The notes: generated from the letters alone by a model not told the origin. DNA of 64,000 bases from Roseibium sp. (GCA_017643925.1 JAEPML010000016.1:59886-123885), one strand, 5' to 3'; shown: positions 33,694-43,504, counted from the stretch's first letter. Numbers and translations: made by a program.

Positions 33694-35952
33694 TCAACCG
33701 CCGCCAAACAGGTTTCTGAGCAGATTGAGCGGTCCACGGCGCTCACCGTCCTGCTGGCCGCCACCAACTGGCGCCGGCGGGATCGGGTCGCTGCCTGAGC
33801 CGACCGACGTGGCGACCGGTACCGGCTTGCGTGGAGCAGCTACGGCGACAGGCAGGTTCGGCACACCCGGCAAGTCAGCCACCGGCAGTCCTTCATGCGC
33901 CTTGTCCATGGCGTCTTTCCAGACGATTGCCGGCAGGTTGCCACCGGTAGCTTTTTTGGTCGGGGAATTGTTGTCATTGCCGAACCAGACGGCGGTCGTC
34001 AGGTTTCCGGTATAACCAATGAACCAGGCATCCCGGAAATCCTGGCTGGTACCGGTTTTTCCGCCTGCGGGACGGCCGCTGTCCAGTCGCGCCTTGCGGC
34101 CCGTTCCCGTCAGGAGCGTCTCGGACATCATCAGGTTCATGTTGCCGACGTCCCGGCGCTCGACGACACGGCCGCGGCCATCGCCGGAACGGGAATAGAG
34201 CGTCTTGCCGTCCACGGTCTTGATGCGCCGGATCACATGCGGAAACACGCCATAGCCACCATTCGAGAACGGTACATAGGCCGAAGCGATCTCCAGCGGC
34301 GTGACTTCCGAAGTCCCGAGCGCAAGCGAAAGGTTCCTCTTCAGATCCGAGGTCACGCCCATGCGCTTGGCGGTGTTGGCAACGGTCCCGGCGCCGACTT
34401 CATGTGCCAGCCTGGCGGCTACCGTGTTGAGCGACAGGCTCAAGGAGCGCGTGAGAGTGACAGGGCCGTAGTGTTCCTTGGTGTAGTTCTTCGGCGACCA
34501 GCCGCCGATCGTGATTGGTTGATCCTGACGGATTGTCTGCGGTGTCAGGCCGTTTTCGAGCGCCGCAAGGTAGACGAATGGCTTGAAAGCGGAGCCGGGT
34601 TGCCGCTTGGCATAGACAGCACGATTGAACTGGCTCTTGGAGTAGTCGGCGCCACCGACCAGCGCCTTGACCGCACCGGCAGTGTCCAGTGTTACGACCG
34701 CACCTTGCGAAACGCCCAGCTTCTGGCTGTTTTCCGCAAGCGCGTTCCGCAAGGCGGATTCGGCTGCGGCCTGCATTTTCGGGTCGATGGTCGTGTCGAC
34801 GATGATGTCACCTTCTATTGCACCCACAAAATGCGGGAGAACGTCCATGACCCAGTCGGCGACATAGTTCTCGCTGGCCGTGGTGTAGCGCCGAACGACC
34901 TTGGCTGGCGCGGCCAGTGCGTTCTTGGCCTCATCGGCGCTGATGTAGTTTTCCTCGTGCATGGCTGCGAGCACGAGCTGGGCGCGGTCTTCTGCAAGAT
35001 CGGGGTTGCGAGCGGGGGAATAGCGTGACGGCGCCTTCAGAAGCCCCGCTATTGTCGCCGCTTCTGCAATCGTCAGCAGCCGTGCGGATTTACCGAAATA
35101 GCGCCTTGCTGCCGCGTCGACACCATAGGCACCGGAACCGAGATAGACCCGGTTCAGATACATTTCGAGGATTTCGTCCTTGGAGTATTCGGCCTCGAGC
35201 CAGAAGGCGAGCACCAGCTCCTGGATCTTCCGCTTGATGGTACGGTCAGGTTCGAGGAAGAGGTTCTTGGCGAGCTGTTGGGTCAGCGTCGAACCGCCCT
35301 GGACGAGACGGCCGGTTGTGAGATTCGTGAACATGGCACGGGTCAGACCGATGGGGTCGATCCCGAAATGTGAGCGGAAGCGCCGGTCTTCAATGGCGAT
35401 CACGGCGTTGGGTAAATAGGGTGGAAGCTGCTCGAGGCGGACGGCTTCACCGCCCGTGTCACCGCGATTTGCGATCAGTTGCCCGGTAGAGGAAACGATC
35501 TTGACGTTCGGTGGGCGCGCGGGCACTTGCCATTCTGATGTCGGCGGCAGGAATGCGGCGTAGTAGCCGATGACGCAGACAACCGCGATAAATCCCCAGA
35601 TGCCGAGAACGGCGCTCCAGTAGGCACCGCGCTTGATCAGCCGGCCGAACCACGAAGGTGACTGGTTTCGGCTCTTGCGCTTTGTGCTCCTGCGTTTGGC
35701 GCCGGACCGTCCGCCGCGGCCACGGCCCGACGAATTCTTTGCCTTTGTCGTCTGGTTCTTGGCGGTTTTTCTGGCAGGCGCCTTTTTCTTGGCGGCAGGC
35801 TTGGCAGCCTTCCTGGACTTTGACGAGGTCGACTTTTTACCGGAGGGCGCAGAAGAACGGTCCTGCGGTCCAAGACGCAGGTCGAGCAGACTGCTGCTCT
35901 TTTCCCCGAAAGTAGGCTCTATCCTCGACTGGCGTTTCGCCTTGGTCGCCAT
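33694..35952 (-). CDS. Class A penicillin-binding protein (PBP1A family)
   Basis: This bifunctional transglycosylase/transpeptidase of peptidoglycan has 752 residues. The N-terminal 100 residues are a very basic Lys/Arg/Ser/Ala-rich cytoplasmic tail, followed by one membrane segment (about 112-133). The GT51 domain has EDRRFRSHFGIDPIGL (catalytic Glu), GGSTLTQQLAKNLFL and EILEMYLNRVYLGSGAYGVDAAA. The transpeptidase has GSAFKPF (SxxK Ser), SLSLN (SxN) and KTGTSQDFRDAW (KTG). The C-terminal 60 residues are Pro/Gly-rich. The stop codon lies inside a GGCGGTTGA/TCAACCGCC inverted repeat. Confidence 0.94.
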   Translation of the reverse strand: MATKAKRQSRIEPTFGEKSSSLLDLRLGPQDRSSAPSGKKSTSSKSRKAAKPAAKKKAPARKTAKNQTTKAKNSSGRGRGGRSGAKRRSTKRKSRNQSPSWFGRLIKRGAYWSAVLGIWGFIAVVCVIGYYAAFLPPTSEWQVPARPPNVKIVSSTGQLIANRGDTGGEAVRLEQLPPYLPNAVIAIEDRRFRSHFGIDPIGLTRAMFTNLTTGRLVQGGSTLTQQLAKNLFLEPDRTIKRKIQELVLAFWLEAEYSKDEILEMYLNRVYLGSGAYGVDAAARRYFGKSARLLTIAEAATIAGLLKAPSRYSPARNPDLAEDRAQLVLAAMHEENYISADEAKNALAAPAKVVRRYTTASENYVADWVMDVLPHFVGAIEGDIIVDTTIDPKMQAAAESALRNALAENSQKLGVSQGAVVTLDTAGAVKALVGGADYSKSQFNRAVYAKRQPGSAFKPFVYLAALENGLTPQTIRQDQPITIGGWSPKNYTKEHYGPVTLTRSLSLSLNTVAARLAHEVGAGTVANTAKRMGVTSDLKRNLSLALGTSEVTPLEIASAYVPFSNGGYGVFPHVIRRIKTVDGKTLYSRSGDGRGRVVERRDVGNMNLMMSETLLTGTGRKARLDSGRPAGGKTGTSQDFRDAWFIGYTGNLTTAVWFGNDNNSPTKKATGGNLPAIVWKDAMDKAHEGLPVADLPGVPNLPVAVAAPRKPVPVATSVGSGSDPIPPAPVGGGQQDGERRGPLNLLRNLFGGG

Positions 35953-36065
35953 AGATCATCCGTCCCAAATACTTCCCGGCAGATCTCCGGTTTCCCCGTG
36001 ATGATCCTAAAATGCGGCAAATTAAGGGGGCGTTAAGGTTCGGGGTTTTTGCGCGGCCGGACAGC

Positions 36066-36096
36066 AAAAAGCCGGCTGAATTGCTCAGCCGGCCAA
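36066..36096 (-). terminator. Rho-independent terminator after the OlsB-like gene
   Basis: Read on the minus strand, GCCGGCTGA-GCAAT-TCAGCCGGC is a perfect 9-bp stem followed by TTTTTGC, 29 bases after the acyltransferase stop. Confidence 0.85.
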
Positions 36097-36123
36097 ACTT
36101 GAGTGCGAAGGGCGGCTTGCGAC

Positions 36124-37071
36124 CTAGCTCGAATACCGGCTGGCGTCGGCGCCGTAGTAGTTGACGTAGCGGGTGTTGAGTTCCGACACCGGCATGATGA
36201 TGAGTACATCCGTGGTACCGAACTGATGGTCGATCACGGCCCCATCGCCGATGAAGGCCCCAAGTCGCAGGTAACCCTTGACCAGCGGCGGCAGTGCTCT
36301 CAGGGCTTCCTTGGATTTGATTTCCTCCGCCGGCAGGCGGTTCATTTCGACATAGCGGTCCGCAACGGCGCGCACGCGCCATTCTTCCGGAGCGCGGGCA
36401 TTGTGATGCAGGAACGACAGCTGACTGGCCAATTGGTCGGGATCGGTTCCCTCGATGGAGGCGCAGCCGAGCATGACGTCAATCTTGTGGCGAAGCACAT
36501 AGGCCCAGATGCCATGCCACAACAGTTCGACGGTTTTCTTGTTGCGGTACGGTTTGAGGACGCAGGATCGCCCGAGTTCCATGAAGCGTTTGCCGGGATT
36601 GGCGTCGATCAGCTTCTGGATGTCATATTCACCTGAGGTATAGAAGCCGCCATGCCGGTCGGCAACTTCCTGGCGCAGCAGCCTGTAGGTTCCCACGATC
36701 TGAGGTTTCAGGCGACCGAGCTTGTTGCGCTTCATGGAAGCGTGATCGACGACCAGGATATGGTCGCAATACGCGTCGAACGGATCCGCGTCTCGGCGGG
36801 CCGCGATTGTAGTCGGGTCCGCAATTGCGGACATCTCTTCGTAGAAGACCTCGTACCGCAGGCGTTGCGCTTTCTTGATCTCCTTGAGATTGCGCGCCAT
36901 GCGCACTTCAAGAGAACCAATTCGCCCAAGTGTTTCGCCTGTTTTCGCCGGTGTGCGGAGCGTATGCGCAGGGCGGGCGGCACCCGGCGCGGCTGGACCG
37001 GGACGTATGATTGGAGTGAATTTTCGAACCAGTTTCCGGGGAGAAAAAAGTCCTTGTCGCATCATCGACAT
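36124..37071 (-). CDS. olsB: GNAT-type N-acyltransferase, OlsB-like (ornithine lipid synthesis)
   Basis: The 315-residue protein matches the OlsB/hemolysin-like acyltransferase family, which transfers a 3-hydroxyacyl chain from acyl carrier protein to ornithine. Key segments are AQRLRYEVFYEEM, DPFDAYCDHILVVD, VGTYRLLRQEVA, GFYTSGEYDIQKL, FMELGRSCVLKPYRNKKTVELLW and MLGCASIEGTDPDQ; the C-terminal half carries YLRLGAFIGDGAVIDHQFGTTDVLIIM. Because the family is broad, ornithine is inferred, not shown. No olsA gene is adjacent. ATG 37071 follows AAGGGTGGA; nearby in-frame ATGs two and three codons on are alternatives. It has its own terminator. Confidence 0.82.
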   Translation of the reverse strand: MSMMRQGLFSPRKLVRKFTPIIRPGPAAPGAARPAHTLRTPAKTGETLGRIGSLEVRMARNLKEIKKAQRLRYEVFYEEMSAIADPTTIAARRDADPFDAYCDHILVVDHASMKRNKLGRLKPQIVGTYRLLRQEVADRHGGFYTSGEYDIQKLIDANPGKRFMELGRSCVLKPYRNKKTVELLWHGIWAYVLRHKIDVMLGCASIEGTDPDQLASQLSFLHHNARAPEEWRVRAVADRYVEMNRLPAEEIKSKEALRALPPLVKGYLRLGAFIGDGAVIDHQFGTTDVLIIMPVSELNTRYVNYYGADASRYSS

Positions 37072-37334
37072 TCCACCCTTTTTCAAATTATCCGAGACAA
37101 TCGGGCTGCACCGCAAACGACCGGCCAAGTGTCTGGTTTGCCATCACCGGAAACCAGGTTGGAACTTGGTTAGCCCGCTTTGGAGCTGCGGTAGATCACA
37201 CTATTCCGACAATTGAATGACACTGCAAATCACCGGCATGTGTGTGCCGGAGTCTAACCCAGTCTCGTGCCTTTGTGAAATTTGACAGGCAAGAGACCGC
37301 AGCGCCGGTTCCTGCCTGGAAAGAAACCTGTGCG

Positions 37335-39716
37335 TCAGGATCGATTGAGTTTTGCCAGGGCGTCGGAAATCGCTTCGACCGACAAGGGCTTGGTCAGATA
37401 GCCGGATGCTCCCACGGCCTCCGCCTTGTCCCGGGCATCCTTCATGACGTCGGCGGTGACGATCAGAACCGGCACGGTCGGGCGGCCGGACGCACGTTCC
37501 GCGGCGCGGATCTGTCGGATTGCCTCAAATCCGTCCACGCCTGGCATATGCAGATCCATGAGTATCGCGTCGTAGGAGCCGCTTGCGGCTTCTTCGACAG
37601 CCTTCTCTCCATCAATCACCATGACGGGCACATGTCCCAGTTTGCGAAGCATCGCTTCACCAAGCAGGCGGTTGATGTCGTTGTCTTCGGCAACAAGCAG
37701 GCGCAACGGACGCCCAGGTGCGCGATCACGATTTTCCGCGAACGGCTTGCTGCCCGGCTCCGGACTGGTGTCCCAGGCGTGGTCGTCTCCTTCCACGATA
37801 CCCGCGACCATCTGTGCGAGCGTATCAATGCGCACAGGGCGAATGAGGTAGGCCGCGTAGCCGGCAGCACGCAGGTGTTCGAGACGATCCCGCTCAGGTG
37901 GTGTGATCAACACGATCGCGGGCGCATTGCATCCGGTCAACCGGGCCGAGGCCAGCCAGCCTCCGGCGTCGGTCAGGGCCGAATTATCCACCAGCAACAG
38001 ATCGGCGTCCTGAAGAACGTCCTCAAGCCCGTCGCTGCCCGGAGCGTAGAGACCGACCTGCGCAGAATGCTGTTCCATGTGATTTGCAATCAGCGGAAAC
38101 TCGACCATGCTGTCGCTGACAAGAACAACCTTCCTGTCCTTGAGCAGCACCAGTCGATCGTCCAGCTGGTCAGAAAGCGCTTCGGGGACCGGCAGCGAAA
38201 CCCTGAAATGCGCTCCGCCGCCGTCTGCAGGGGTTGCTGCAATGGATCCACCCATCAGGTTTGCCAGGCGCTGGGCGATTGCGAGACCGAGGCCGGTGCC
38301 GCCGAATTGACGTGCCGGTCCATGGTCGACCTGTTCAAACTCCTGAAACAGGCGCTCCGCCTCGGCCTCGTCAAATCCGATGCCGGTGTCGCGGACGTCG
38401 ATATCCAGGAAGCTGCCACCTGCCGGATTGGCCCGTCCTGCCAGTTCAACGGCGACCCCGCCGGTATCGGTGAACTTGACACCGTTGCCGATCAAGTTGA
38501 ACAGGATCTGCCGGACGCGGGTGGCATCGAGGGTGACTTCGGGGGGAAGGTTCGGGCTCACCACTGCGCCGATTTCAAGGTTCTTGGCGTGGGCCTTCGG
38601 GGCAAGAAGTTCCACCACATGTTCGGCCAGCGCACCGACACGGACAGGTTCCGCGTGAATGTCGAGCTTTCCAGCCTCGACCTTGGAAAAGTCCAGAACT
38701 TCGTCAATGAGAAGGAGCAGGGTCTCCCCGGAAGTCTCAAGTGCCTCGATATAGGCGCTCTGTTCCTTGGTCAGGCGCGTGTCCCGCAAAAGCGTTGTCA
38801 TGCCCATGACGCCGTTGAGAGGTGTCCGGATTTCGTGGCTGACCGTTGCCAGGAAGCGGGACTTCGCCTCGTTTGAACTTTCCGCCGAAAGGCGGGCAGC
38901 ATGCAGTTCTTCCTCGATCAGGCGCCGCTCGGTCACGTCCCGCAACACGGTTTGCACGAGCTGTCGATCGGACACCGTATCGCGGACCGGAATGTCAATG
39001 CGTGAAAACCACCTCGGTCCCTGCGCCGTTTCAAGCTGAACATCCTTGTAGCCGACGGTTTCAACCCGATCTTCATGGGGTTGCGCCACGGACCCCTGTC
39101 GGTTGTCATCGGAAATGAGCGGCAGGAAGAGCGGCCCGTCGGGCCGGATCTGGTGTTCGGGTCCGAACACATCATCCGCAGTTGAATTCACATAGGTGAT
39201 GACGCCATCCTGATCGCGCCGGACCACCACGTCACCGAGTGTCGCAAGGATGCTGGCGTGCCGCTCATCGGATTCTCCGAGTTCCCAGGCCCGGTCTTCC
39301 AGTTCCTCGCAGCGTGCCAGAAGGCGCCGGATTTTCCTGTCCTTGAGCGCAACAGCGCGCTTGGCGCGGTACATGTCATCGGCAAAAAGTCGCCAGACAG
39401 CCAATCCTCCGGCAAAGAATGCGACGCCGACCCCCAGAAAACGGTTGAAGCCTTCCGCGGCAACAAATCCGAATGCGGCGATCAGACCCAGAACCAGTCC
39501 GGCGACCGCAAGGTGCTGCAGGGATTTTCTGGGAGCGGATACAGGAAGATCGGTGGCGCGACGACCCTGGCCCTTTTCGAAGCTGCCTGGCTCTTTCCGA
39601 CCGTCGTGGTCGTGTGTGGATTTGGAGGCGCGACTGTCGCGTATTTCGGAAGGTGCAATATCCGTCTCCTCGACGGCCTCTGCCTTTCGATCGCTGTTCT
39701 GACTGACCAAGATCAC
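37335..39716 (-). CDS. Hybrid sensor histidine kinase with two receiver-like domains
   Basis: The 793-residue protein has an Asp/Lys-rich N-terminal tail and two membrane segments (about 68-110) with almost no periplasmic loop. A short coiled coil (120-150) and a PAS domain (about 152-265) follow. The HisKA domain has His294 in TVSHEIRTPLNGVMGM. The HATPase has NLIGNGVKFTDTGG, DTGIGF and GGTGLGLAIA. Residues 528-640 resemble a receiver but lack the N-terminal acidic pair and the conserved Lys (Arg in LIRPVR). A complete receiver (672-790) has phosphoacceptor Asp721 in LMDLHMPG. The start is GTG 39716. No partner regulator is adjacent; the signal is unknown. Confidence 0.92.
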   Translation of the reverse strand: MILVSQNSDRKAEAVEETDIAPSEIRDSRASKSTHDHDGRKEPGSFEKGQGRRATDLPVSAPRKSLQHLAVAGLVLGLIAAFGFVAAEGFNRFLGVGVAFFAGGLAVWRLFADDMYRAKRAVALKDRKIRRLLARCEELEDRAWELGESDERHASILATLGDVVVRRDQDGVITYVNSTADDVFGPEHQIRPDGPLFLPLISDDNRQGSVAQPHEDRVETVGYKDVQLETAQGPRWFSRIDIPVRDTVSDRQLVQTVLRDVTERRLIEEELHAARLSAESSNEAKSRFLATVSHEIRTPLNGVMGMTTLLRDTRLTKEQSAYIEALETSGETLLLLIDEVLDFSKVEAGKLDIHAEPVRVGALAEHVVELLAPKAHAKNLEIGAVVSPNLPPEVTLDATRVRQILFNLIGNGVKFTDTGGVAVELAGRANPAGGSFLDIDVRDTGIGFDEAEAERLFQEFEQVDHGPARQFGGTGLGLAIAQRLANLMGGSIAATPADGGGAHFRVSLPVPEALSDQLDDRLVLLKDRKVVLVSDSMVEFPLIANHMEQHSAQVGLYAPGSDGLEDVLQDADLLLVDNSALTDAGGWLASARLTGCNAPAIVLITPPERDRLEHLRAAGYAAYLIRPVRIDTLAQMVAGIVEGDDHAWDTSPEPGSKPFAENRDRAPGRPLRLLVAEDNDINRLLGEAMLRKLGHVPVMVIDGEKAVEEAASGSYDAILMDLHMPGVDGFEAIRQIRAAERASGRPTVPVLIVTADVMKDARDKAEAVGASGYLTKPLSVEAISDALAKLNRS

Positions 39717-39825
39717 GACTCACTACTAGGACCCAGTTGTGAGCACAGTGCCGCTTAAACTTTTAGAAACCGTTTCCTTTTCAGACCGGATTGAACCGAC
39801 AATTCCGAAAGTTACACCGATCGCG

Positions 39826-40242
39826 TTATGCCCAATCCTTCAGAACGAGGTGGGTTTCCACCGAGGCGATGCCGTCAATCGCCGCAATTTCACTCCTGAG
39901 CTCTGCCAGGTGTTCATGCGTTTCGGATCTGGCGTGCACAACCAGGTCCTGGTCTCCGGCAATTGAGCGGCACTGAAGCACGCCGGGCAGTTTGGCGATC
40001 CGGGGCGCTACGGATGCGCAGGTCACCGACTGGGTGCGGATCCACAAATAGGCCTCCACAAGGGATGCGTCCGGTTCGGTCACGTCGATCGTGAAGCGGC
40101 GTATGACACCATTTTCCTCAAGCTTCTTGATCCGTTCCTGGACAGTTGATCGCGCAAGACCAACCTCCGCAGCCAGCCGTTTCAGCGGCGTTCGGCCGTC
40201 GGCTTTCAACAGTTCGATCAGTCTTCGATCAATCGCGTCCAT
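39826..40242 (-). CDS. Lrp/AsnC-family transcriptional regulator
   Basis: The 138-residue protein has a winged helix-turn-helix (DAIDRRLIELLKADGRTPLKRLAAEVGLARSTVQERIKKLEENGVI) and a RAM effector domain with the GxxD-type motif (CRSIAGDQDLVVHA). It is divergent from a cupin gene with a 127-base spacer, and lies 109 bases upstream of the hybrid kinase on the same strand. Autoregulation and control of the cupin gene are plausible by position only. Confidence 0.88.
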   Translation of the reverse strand: MDAIDRRLIELLKADGRTPLKRLAAEVGLARSTVQERIKKLEENGVIRRFTIDVTEPDASLVEAYLWIRTQSVTCASVAPRIAKLPGVLQCRSIAGDQDLVVHARSETHEHLAELRSEIAAIDGIASVETHLVLKDWA

Positions 40243-40369
40243 CTTGCCCTTATAGGCGCATTCGCGAGGAAACGCTTCGGCAAAATTCCGGCGGGGCCGG
40301 TCACTTGTCCGGGAGAATTCGGCGCTTCTCGATGTTACCCGTGCCTCGGGAAATGCAAGGAGAGACCCA

Positions 40370-40684
40370 ATGAGATTTCACCTGGATACGGACAGCTTCA
40401 CTGCGGAGCGGGCCTGGGGCGCCCGTTTGGTCGGCCAGATCGACAACGTAACGGTCCGGCTTCACTGGACTGACCAACCCTACAAGTGGCATGTCAATGA
40501 CGGTCCGGAAGCATTCGTCGTCCTGCACGGCGGCGTGGACATGCACTATCGGGAAGGCACCGAGGAAAAGACGCAGCGGTTGGAACCCGGGCAGATTTTC
40601 TACGCCGAGGACGGCGACGCACATGTGGCACATCCCGTTGGGGAGGCCCGCATTCTCGTTATCGAGCGAGATGGAAGTGTCTGA
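40370..40684 (+). CDS. Small cupin-domain protein
   Basis: The 104-residue protein is a single double-stranded beta-helix: YKWHVNDGPEAFVVLHGGVDMHYREG carries cupin motif 1 (His and Glu), and LEPGQIFYAEDGDAHVAHPVGEARILVIE carries motif 2 (Asp/His). It has the metal-site layout of small RmlC-like cupins, without other domains. The Shine-Dalgarno AAGGAGAG precedes ATG 40370. It is divergent from an Lrp-type regulator. Substrate unknown. Confidence 0.87.
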   Translation: MRFHLDTDSFTAERAWGARLVGQIDNVTVRLHWTDQPYKWHVNDGPEAFVVLHGGVDMHYREGTEEKTQRLEPGQIFYAEDGDAHVAHPVGEARILVIERDGSV

Positions 40685-40685
40685 C

Positions 40686-40712
40686 AAAAAAGCCCGGCAC
40701 GAGTGTCGGGCT
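40686..40712 (-). terminator. Rho-independent terminator after trpS
   Basis: On the minus strand, AAGCCCGACAC-TCGT-GCCGGGCTT (one G-T pair) is followed by TTTTTT, 21 bases past the trpS stop. The converging cupin gene ends at the same hairpin. Confidence 0.85.
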
Positions 40713-40732
40713 TGAAAGCGGAAATTGCAGGA

Positions 40733-41812
40733 TCAGCGAACTTCGAGGAAGCCGATGATCTTGCGGACATCCTTCAGGACCGGCTCGGCAATCTCGGAAG
40801 CCTTTTCGGCCCCCTCCTTGAGAACCGCGTCGATCTGGGATTTCTCGTCCATCAGGCGGCGCATCTCGTCGGTCATTGGTGACAGTTTCGAAACGGCAAG
40901 CTCTGACAGGGCCGGCTTGAAGGCCGAAAACTGCTGACCGCCGAAGTCTTTCAGGACACCGTCCTTGGTATTGCCGCTCAGCGCAGCGAAGATCCCGACC
41001 AGATTGTCGGCCTCCGGGCGGCCTTCCAGACCGTCGACCTCGCTCGGAAGGGCATCCGGATCGGTTTTGGCCTTGCGGATCTTCTTGGCGATCGAGTCCG
41101 CGTCGTCGGTCAGGTTGATGCGTGACAGGTCGGACGGGTCCGACTTGGACATCTTCTTGGTACCATCGCGCAGGGACATGATACGGGTCGCAGGACCGGC
41201 GATCATCGGCTCGGTAAGCGGAAAATAAAGCTGCTCGGGCAGTTCCGGAGAAGGCGTCGGGTTCGGCACGCCGATGCCAAGTTCCTTGATCCGGTCACCG
41301 AAATCATTGTTGAATTTCGCCGCGATATCGCGCGTCAGTTCAAGGTGCTGCTTCTGGTCGTCGCCGACCGGAACATGCGTGGCGCGGTATGCGAGAATGT
41401 CGGCAGCCATCAGGTTCGGATAGGCGAACAGACCAACGGAAGCGTTTTCCTTGTTCTTTCCGGCCTTCTCCTTGAACTGGGTCATCCGGTTCAGCCAACC
41501 CATGCGGGCGACACAATTGAAGATCCAGGCAAGTTCCGTGTGCTCACGGACCTGGGACTGATTGAAGATGATGGACTTCTTCGGATCAATCCCTGCAGCC
41601 ATGTAGGCGGCAGTGACTTCGCGCGTTGCGTTTGACAGTTCCTGGGGATCTGGAAATCCGGCAGTGATTGCGTGTGAATCGACGACACAGAAGATGGTCG
41701 GCATCTGGTCTTGCAGCGGCACCCAGCGCGAGACCGCGCCCAGGTAGTTGCCGAGATGAAGGTTGCCGGTCGGCTGAACGCCGGAAAAGACACGGGGCTG
41801 GAACTCCGCCAT
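40733..41812 (-). CDS. trpS: Tryptophanyl-tRNA synthetase
   Basis: TrpS charges tRNA-Trp. The 359-residue class I synthetase has the HIGH equivalent GNLHLGNYLG near residue 18, FCVVDSHAITAGF, NQSQVREHTELAWIFNCVARMGWLNRMTQFKEKAG, and the KMSKS loop in GTKKMSKSDPSD. It is somewhat longer than E. coli TrpS, as usual in alphaproteobacteria. ATG 41812 has AAAGGGA upstream; an in-frame start at 41860 lacks family support. It follows glnD and murJ on the same strand, a conserved order. Confidence 0.96.
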   Translation of the reverse strand: MAEFQPRVFSGVQPTGNLHLGNYLGAVSRWVPLQDQMPTIFCVVDSHAITAGFPDPQELSNATREVTAAYMAAGIDPKKSIIFNQSQVREHTELAWIFNCVARMGWLNRMTQFKEKAGKNKENASVGLFAYPNLMAADILAYRATHVPVGDDQKQHLELTRDIAAKFNNDFGDRIKELGIGVPNPTPSPELPEQLYFPLTEPMIAGPATRIMSLRDGTKKMSKSDPSDLSRINLTDDADSIAKKIRKAKTDPDALPSEVDGLEGRPEADNLVGIFAALSGNTKDGVLKDFGGQQFSAFKPALSELAVSKLSPMTDEMRRLMDEKSQIDAVLKEGAEKASEIAEPVLKDVRKIIGFLEVR

Positions 41813-41932
41813 TTGTGATCCCTTTATTGGTGCGGCCGGTTGGAAGGGCGCTGTGAACATTTGGGCGCGCCGGGTTTAAGCCTGCGACGCACGTGATGCA
41901 AGGGCGAAAAGGCTACCTGTTGCGTTTCGGCC

Positions 41933-43504
41933 TCAAGTGTTGCGCCGTGTCAACGCTTTTGTCATGCCGGCAAGGTCCGCGCCACCGCTGATCTGGGCAA
42001 AAATTGCGAAGGTTATCAAGCCGGTCAGGATCAGGAGCGCAAGGCTGCCCGCACGTACCAGCAACCAGGCGTCCTTGAGATAAGGCGCCAGATAGAGCGC
42101 GGCAAAGTGAATGACGACACCCATCAGCAGGCTGGCGATCAGAACCAGCACAAGCTTCCGCAAGACGTCGAGATTGGGTGTGAAATGCCCCCGGCGCCAC
42201 AGCACGACAATCAGGAGAGCGGTGTTGACCCAGCCTGCGATTGTTGTGGCCAGGGCGATGCCGACATGCTTGAACACCGGAAACAGCACGATCGACAAAG
42301 CAACATTGACGACCATGCCGACCACGGCGAATTTCATCGGCGTCTTGGTGTCCTCCCGGGCAAAATAGCCTGGCGAAAAGACCTTGTTGAGAACGAAAGC
42401 CGGCAGGCCAAAGGAGAAGGCCATCAGGGCGGCAGCCGTGCCGTCGACGGCCGCGGCATCGAAGCGAACCCGCTGAAACAGAACCGAGACAATTTCATGG
42501 GGAATCACTGCCAGGGCGACGGCAGCTGGCAGGGTCAGAACGAGCGAAAATTCCAGTGCCCGGTTCAGACTGTGTTGATAGGCGGCGGTCTCTCCGGAAC
42601 GCAATTGCCGCGTCAGACTGGGCAGAAGCACCACACCGATCGCGATCCCAATCACGCCAAGTGGCAGCTGGTACAGGCGGTCGGCGAAATAAAGCAGAGC
42701 GTTGGCGCCTTCCTGAAGCGAGGCAATGATCTGACCGACGGCAATGTTGATCTGGGTGACCCCGCCGGCAATCACGCCGGGAATGCCGAGAACCAGCAAT
42801 CGCCTTGCCGACTTGGTGTAGCGCGGCCGGAACACCGGGATTTTGAACCCCAGGCGTTTCAGATCGATGATCACGACAAGCAACTGCACAATGCCGCCAA
42901 TGGTGACCCCGGTCGCCAGGATAATGCCGAGCGTCACGTTGTCATCGACACCGGCAATCAGGACACCACCGAGGACGATGCTCATCACTACATTGAGCAT
43001 CACCGGCGCAAAGGCGGCGGCGGCAAACCGGTGATAGGTGTTCAATATCCCGCCGATAAACGCCAGCAGGGACATGAAGATCAGATAGGGAAAAGCGATC
43101 CGGGCCATGATCACGGTCAGATCGAACTTTTCGGCGTCCGCAACAAATCCGGGAGCGAGCGCCCAGACCACGAAGGGCATGAAGATCTGGGCCAGTGCCG
43201 TAAGAGCCAGCAGGCAGAACAGCAGGGCCGAACCGATCTCGCCGGCAAATTGACGGGCTCCCTTGTCGCCCTCTTCCTCCACACTTCTGCCGAAAAGCGG
43301 AATGAAGGCCGAGTTGAAAGCGCCTTCTGCGAACAGCCGCCGGAACAGGTTGGGCAGCCGGAACGCCACCACAAAGGCATCGGCAACAGGCCCCGCTCCG
43401 ACAGCCGCTGCCAGCAGCACATCGCGCACGAAGCCCAGCAGACGGCTCAGCAGCGTGGCACCACCAACGGTCGCGAAATTTCGGAGGAGGCTCTTTCCGG
43501 ACAC
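41933..43504 (-). CDS. murJ: Lipid II flippase MurJ
   Basis: MurJ moves lipid II across the inner membrane for peptidoglycan assembly. The 523-residue MATE-like protein has about 14 membrane segments. The N-terminal ATVGGATLLSRLLGFVRDVLLAAAVGAG and DAFVVAFRLPNLFRRLFAEGAFNSAFIPLF are family hallmarks. The start is GTG 43504, directly abutting the glnD stop (TAA 43505-43507), so translation is probably coupled. It is 120 bases upstream of trpS. Confidence 0.96.
   Translation of the reverse strand: MSGKSLLRNFATVGGATLLSRLLGFVRDVLLAAAVGAGPVADAFVVAFRLPNLFRRLFAEGAFNSAFIPLFGRSVEEEGDKGARQFAGEIGSALLFCLLALTALAQIFMPFVVWALAPGFVADAEKFDLTVIMARIAFPYLIFMSLLAFIGGILNTYHRFAAAAFAPVMLNVVMSIVLGGVLIAGVDDNVTLGIILATGVTIGGIVQLLVVIIDLKRLGFKIPVFRPRYTKSARRLLVLGIPGVIAGGVTQINIAVGQIIASLQEGANALLYFADRLYQLPLGVIGIAIGVVLLPSLTRQLRSGETAAYQHSLNRALEFSLVLTLPAAVALAVIPHEIVSVLFQRVRFDAAAVDGTAAALMAFSFGLPAFVLNKVFSPGYFAREDTKTPMKFAVVGMVVNVALSIVLFPVFKHVGIALATTIAGWVNTALLIVVLWRRGHFTPNLDVLRKLVLVLIASLLMGVVIHFAALYLAPYLKDAWLLVRAGSLALLILTGLITFAIFAQISGGADLAGMTKALTRRNT

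Noticed and set aside
33680..33702. Inverted repeat GGCGGTTGA/TCAACCGCC as terminator of the PBP gene
   Set aside because: The stem is perfect but overlaps the PBP stop codon and neither strand has a T-run after it, so terminator function is not supported.
37242..38876. 544-residue open frame on the plus strand
   Set aside because: It is antisense to the hybrid histidine kinase, whose domains are clear; no motif is present on the plus strand.
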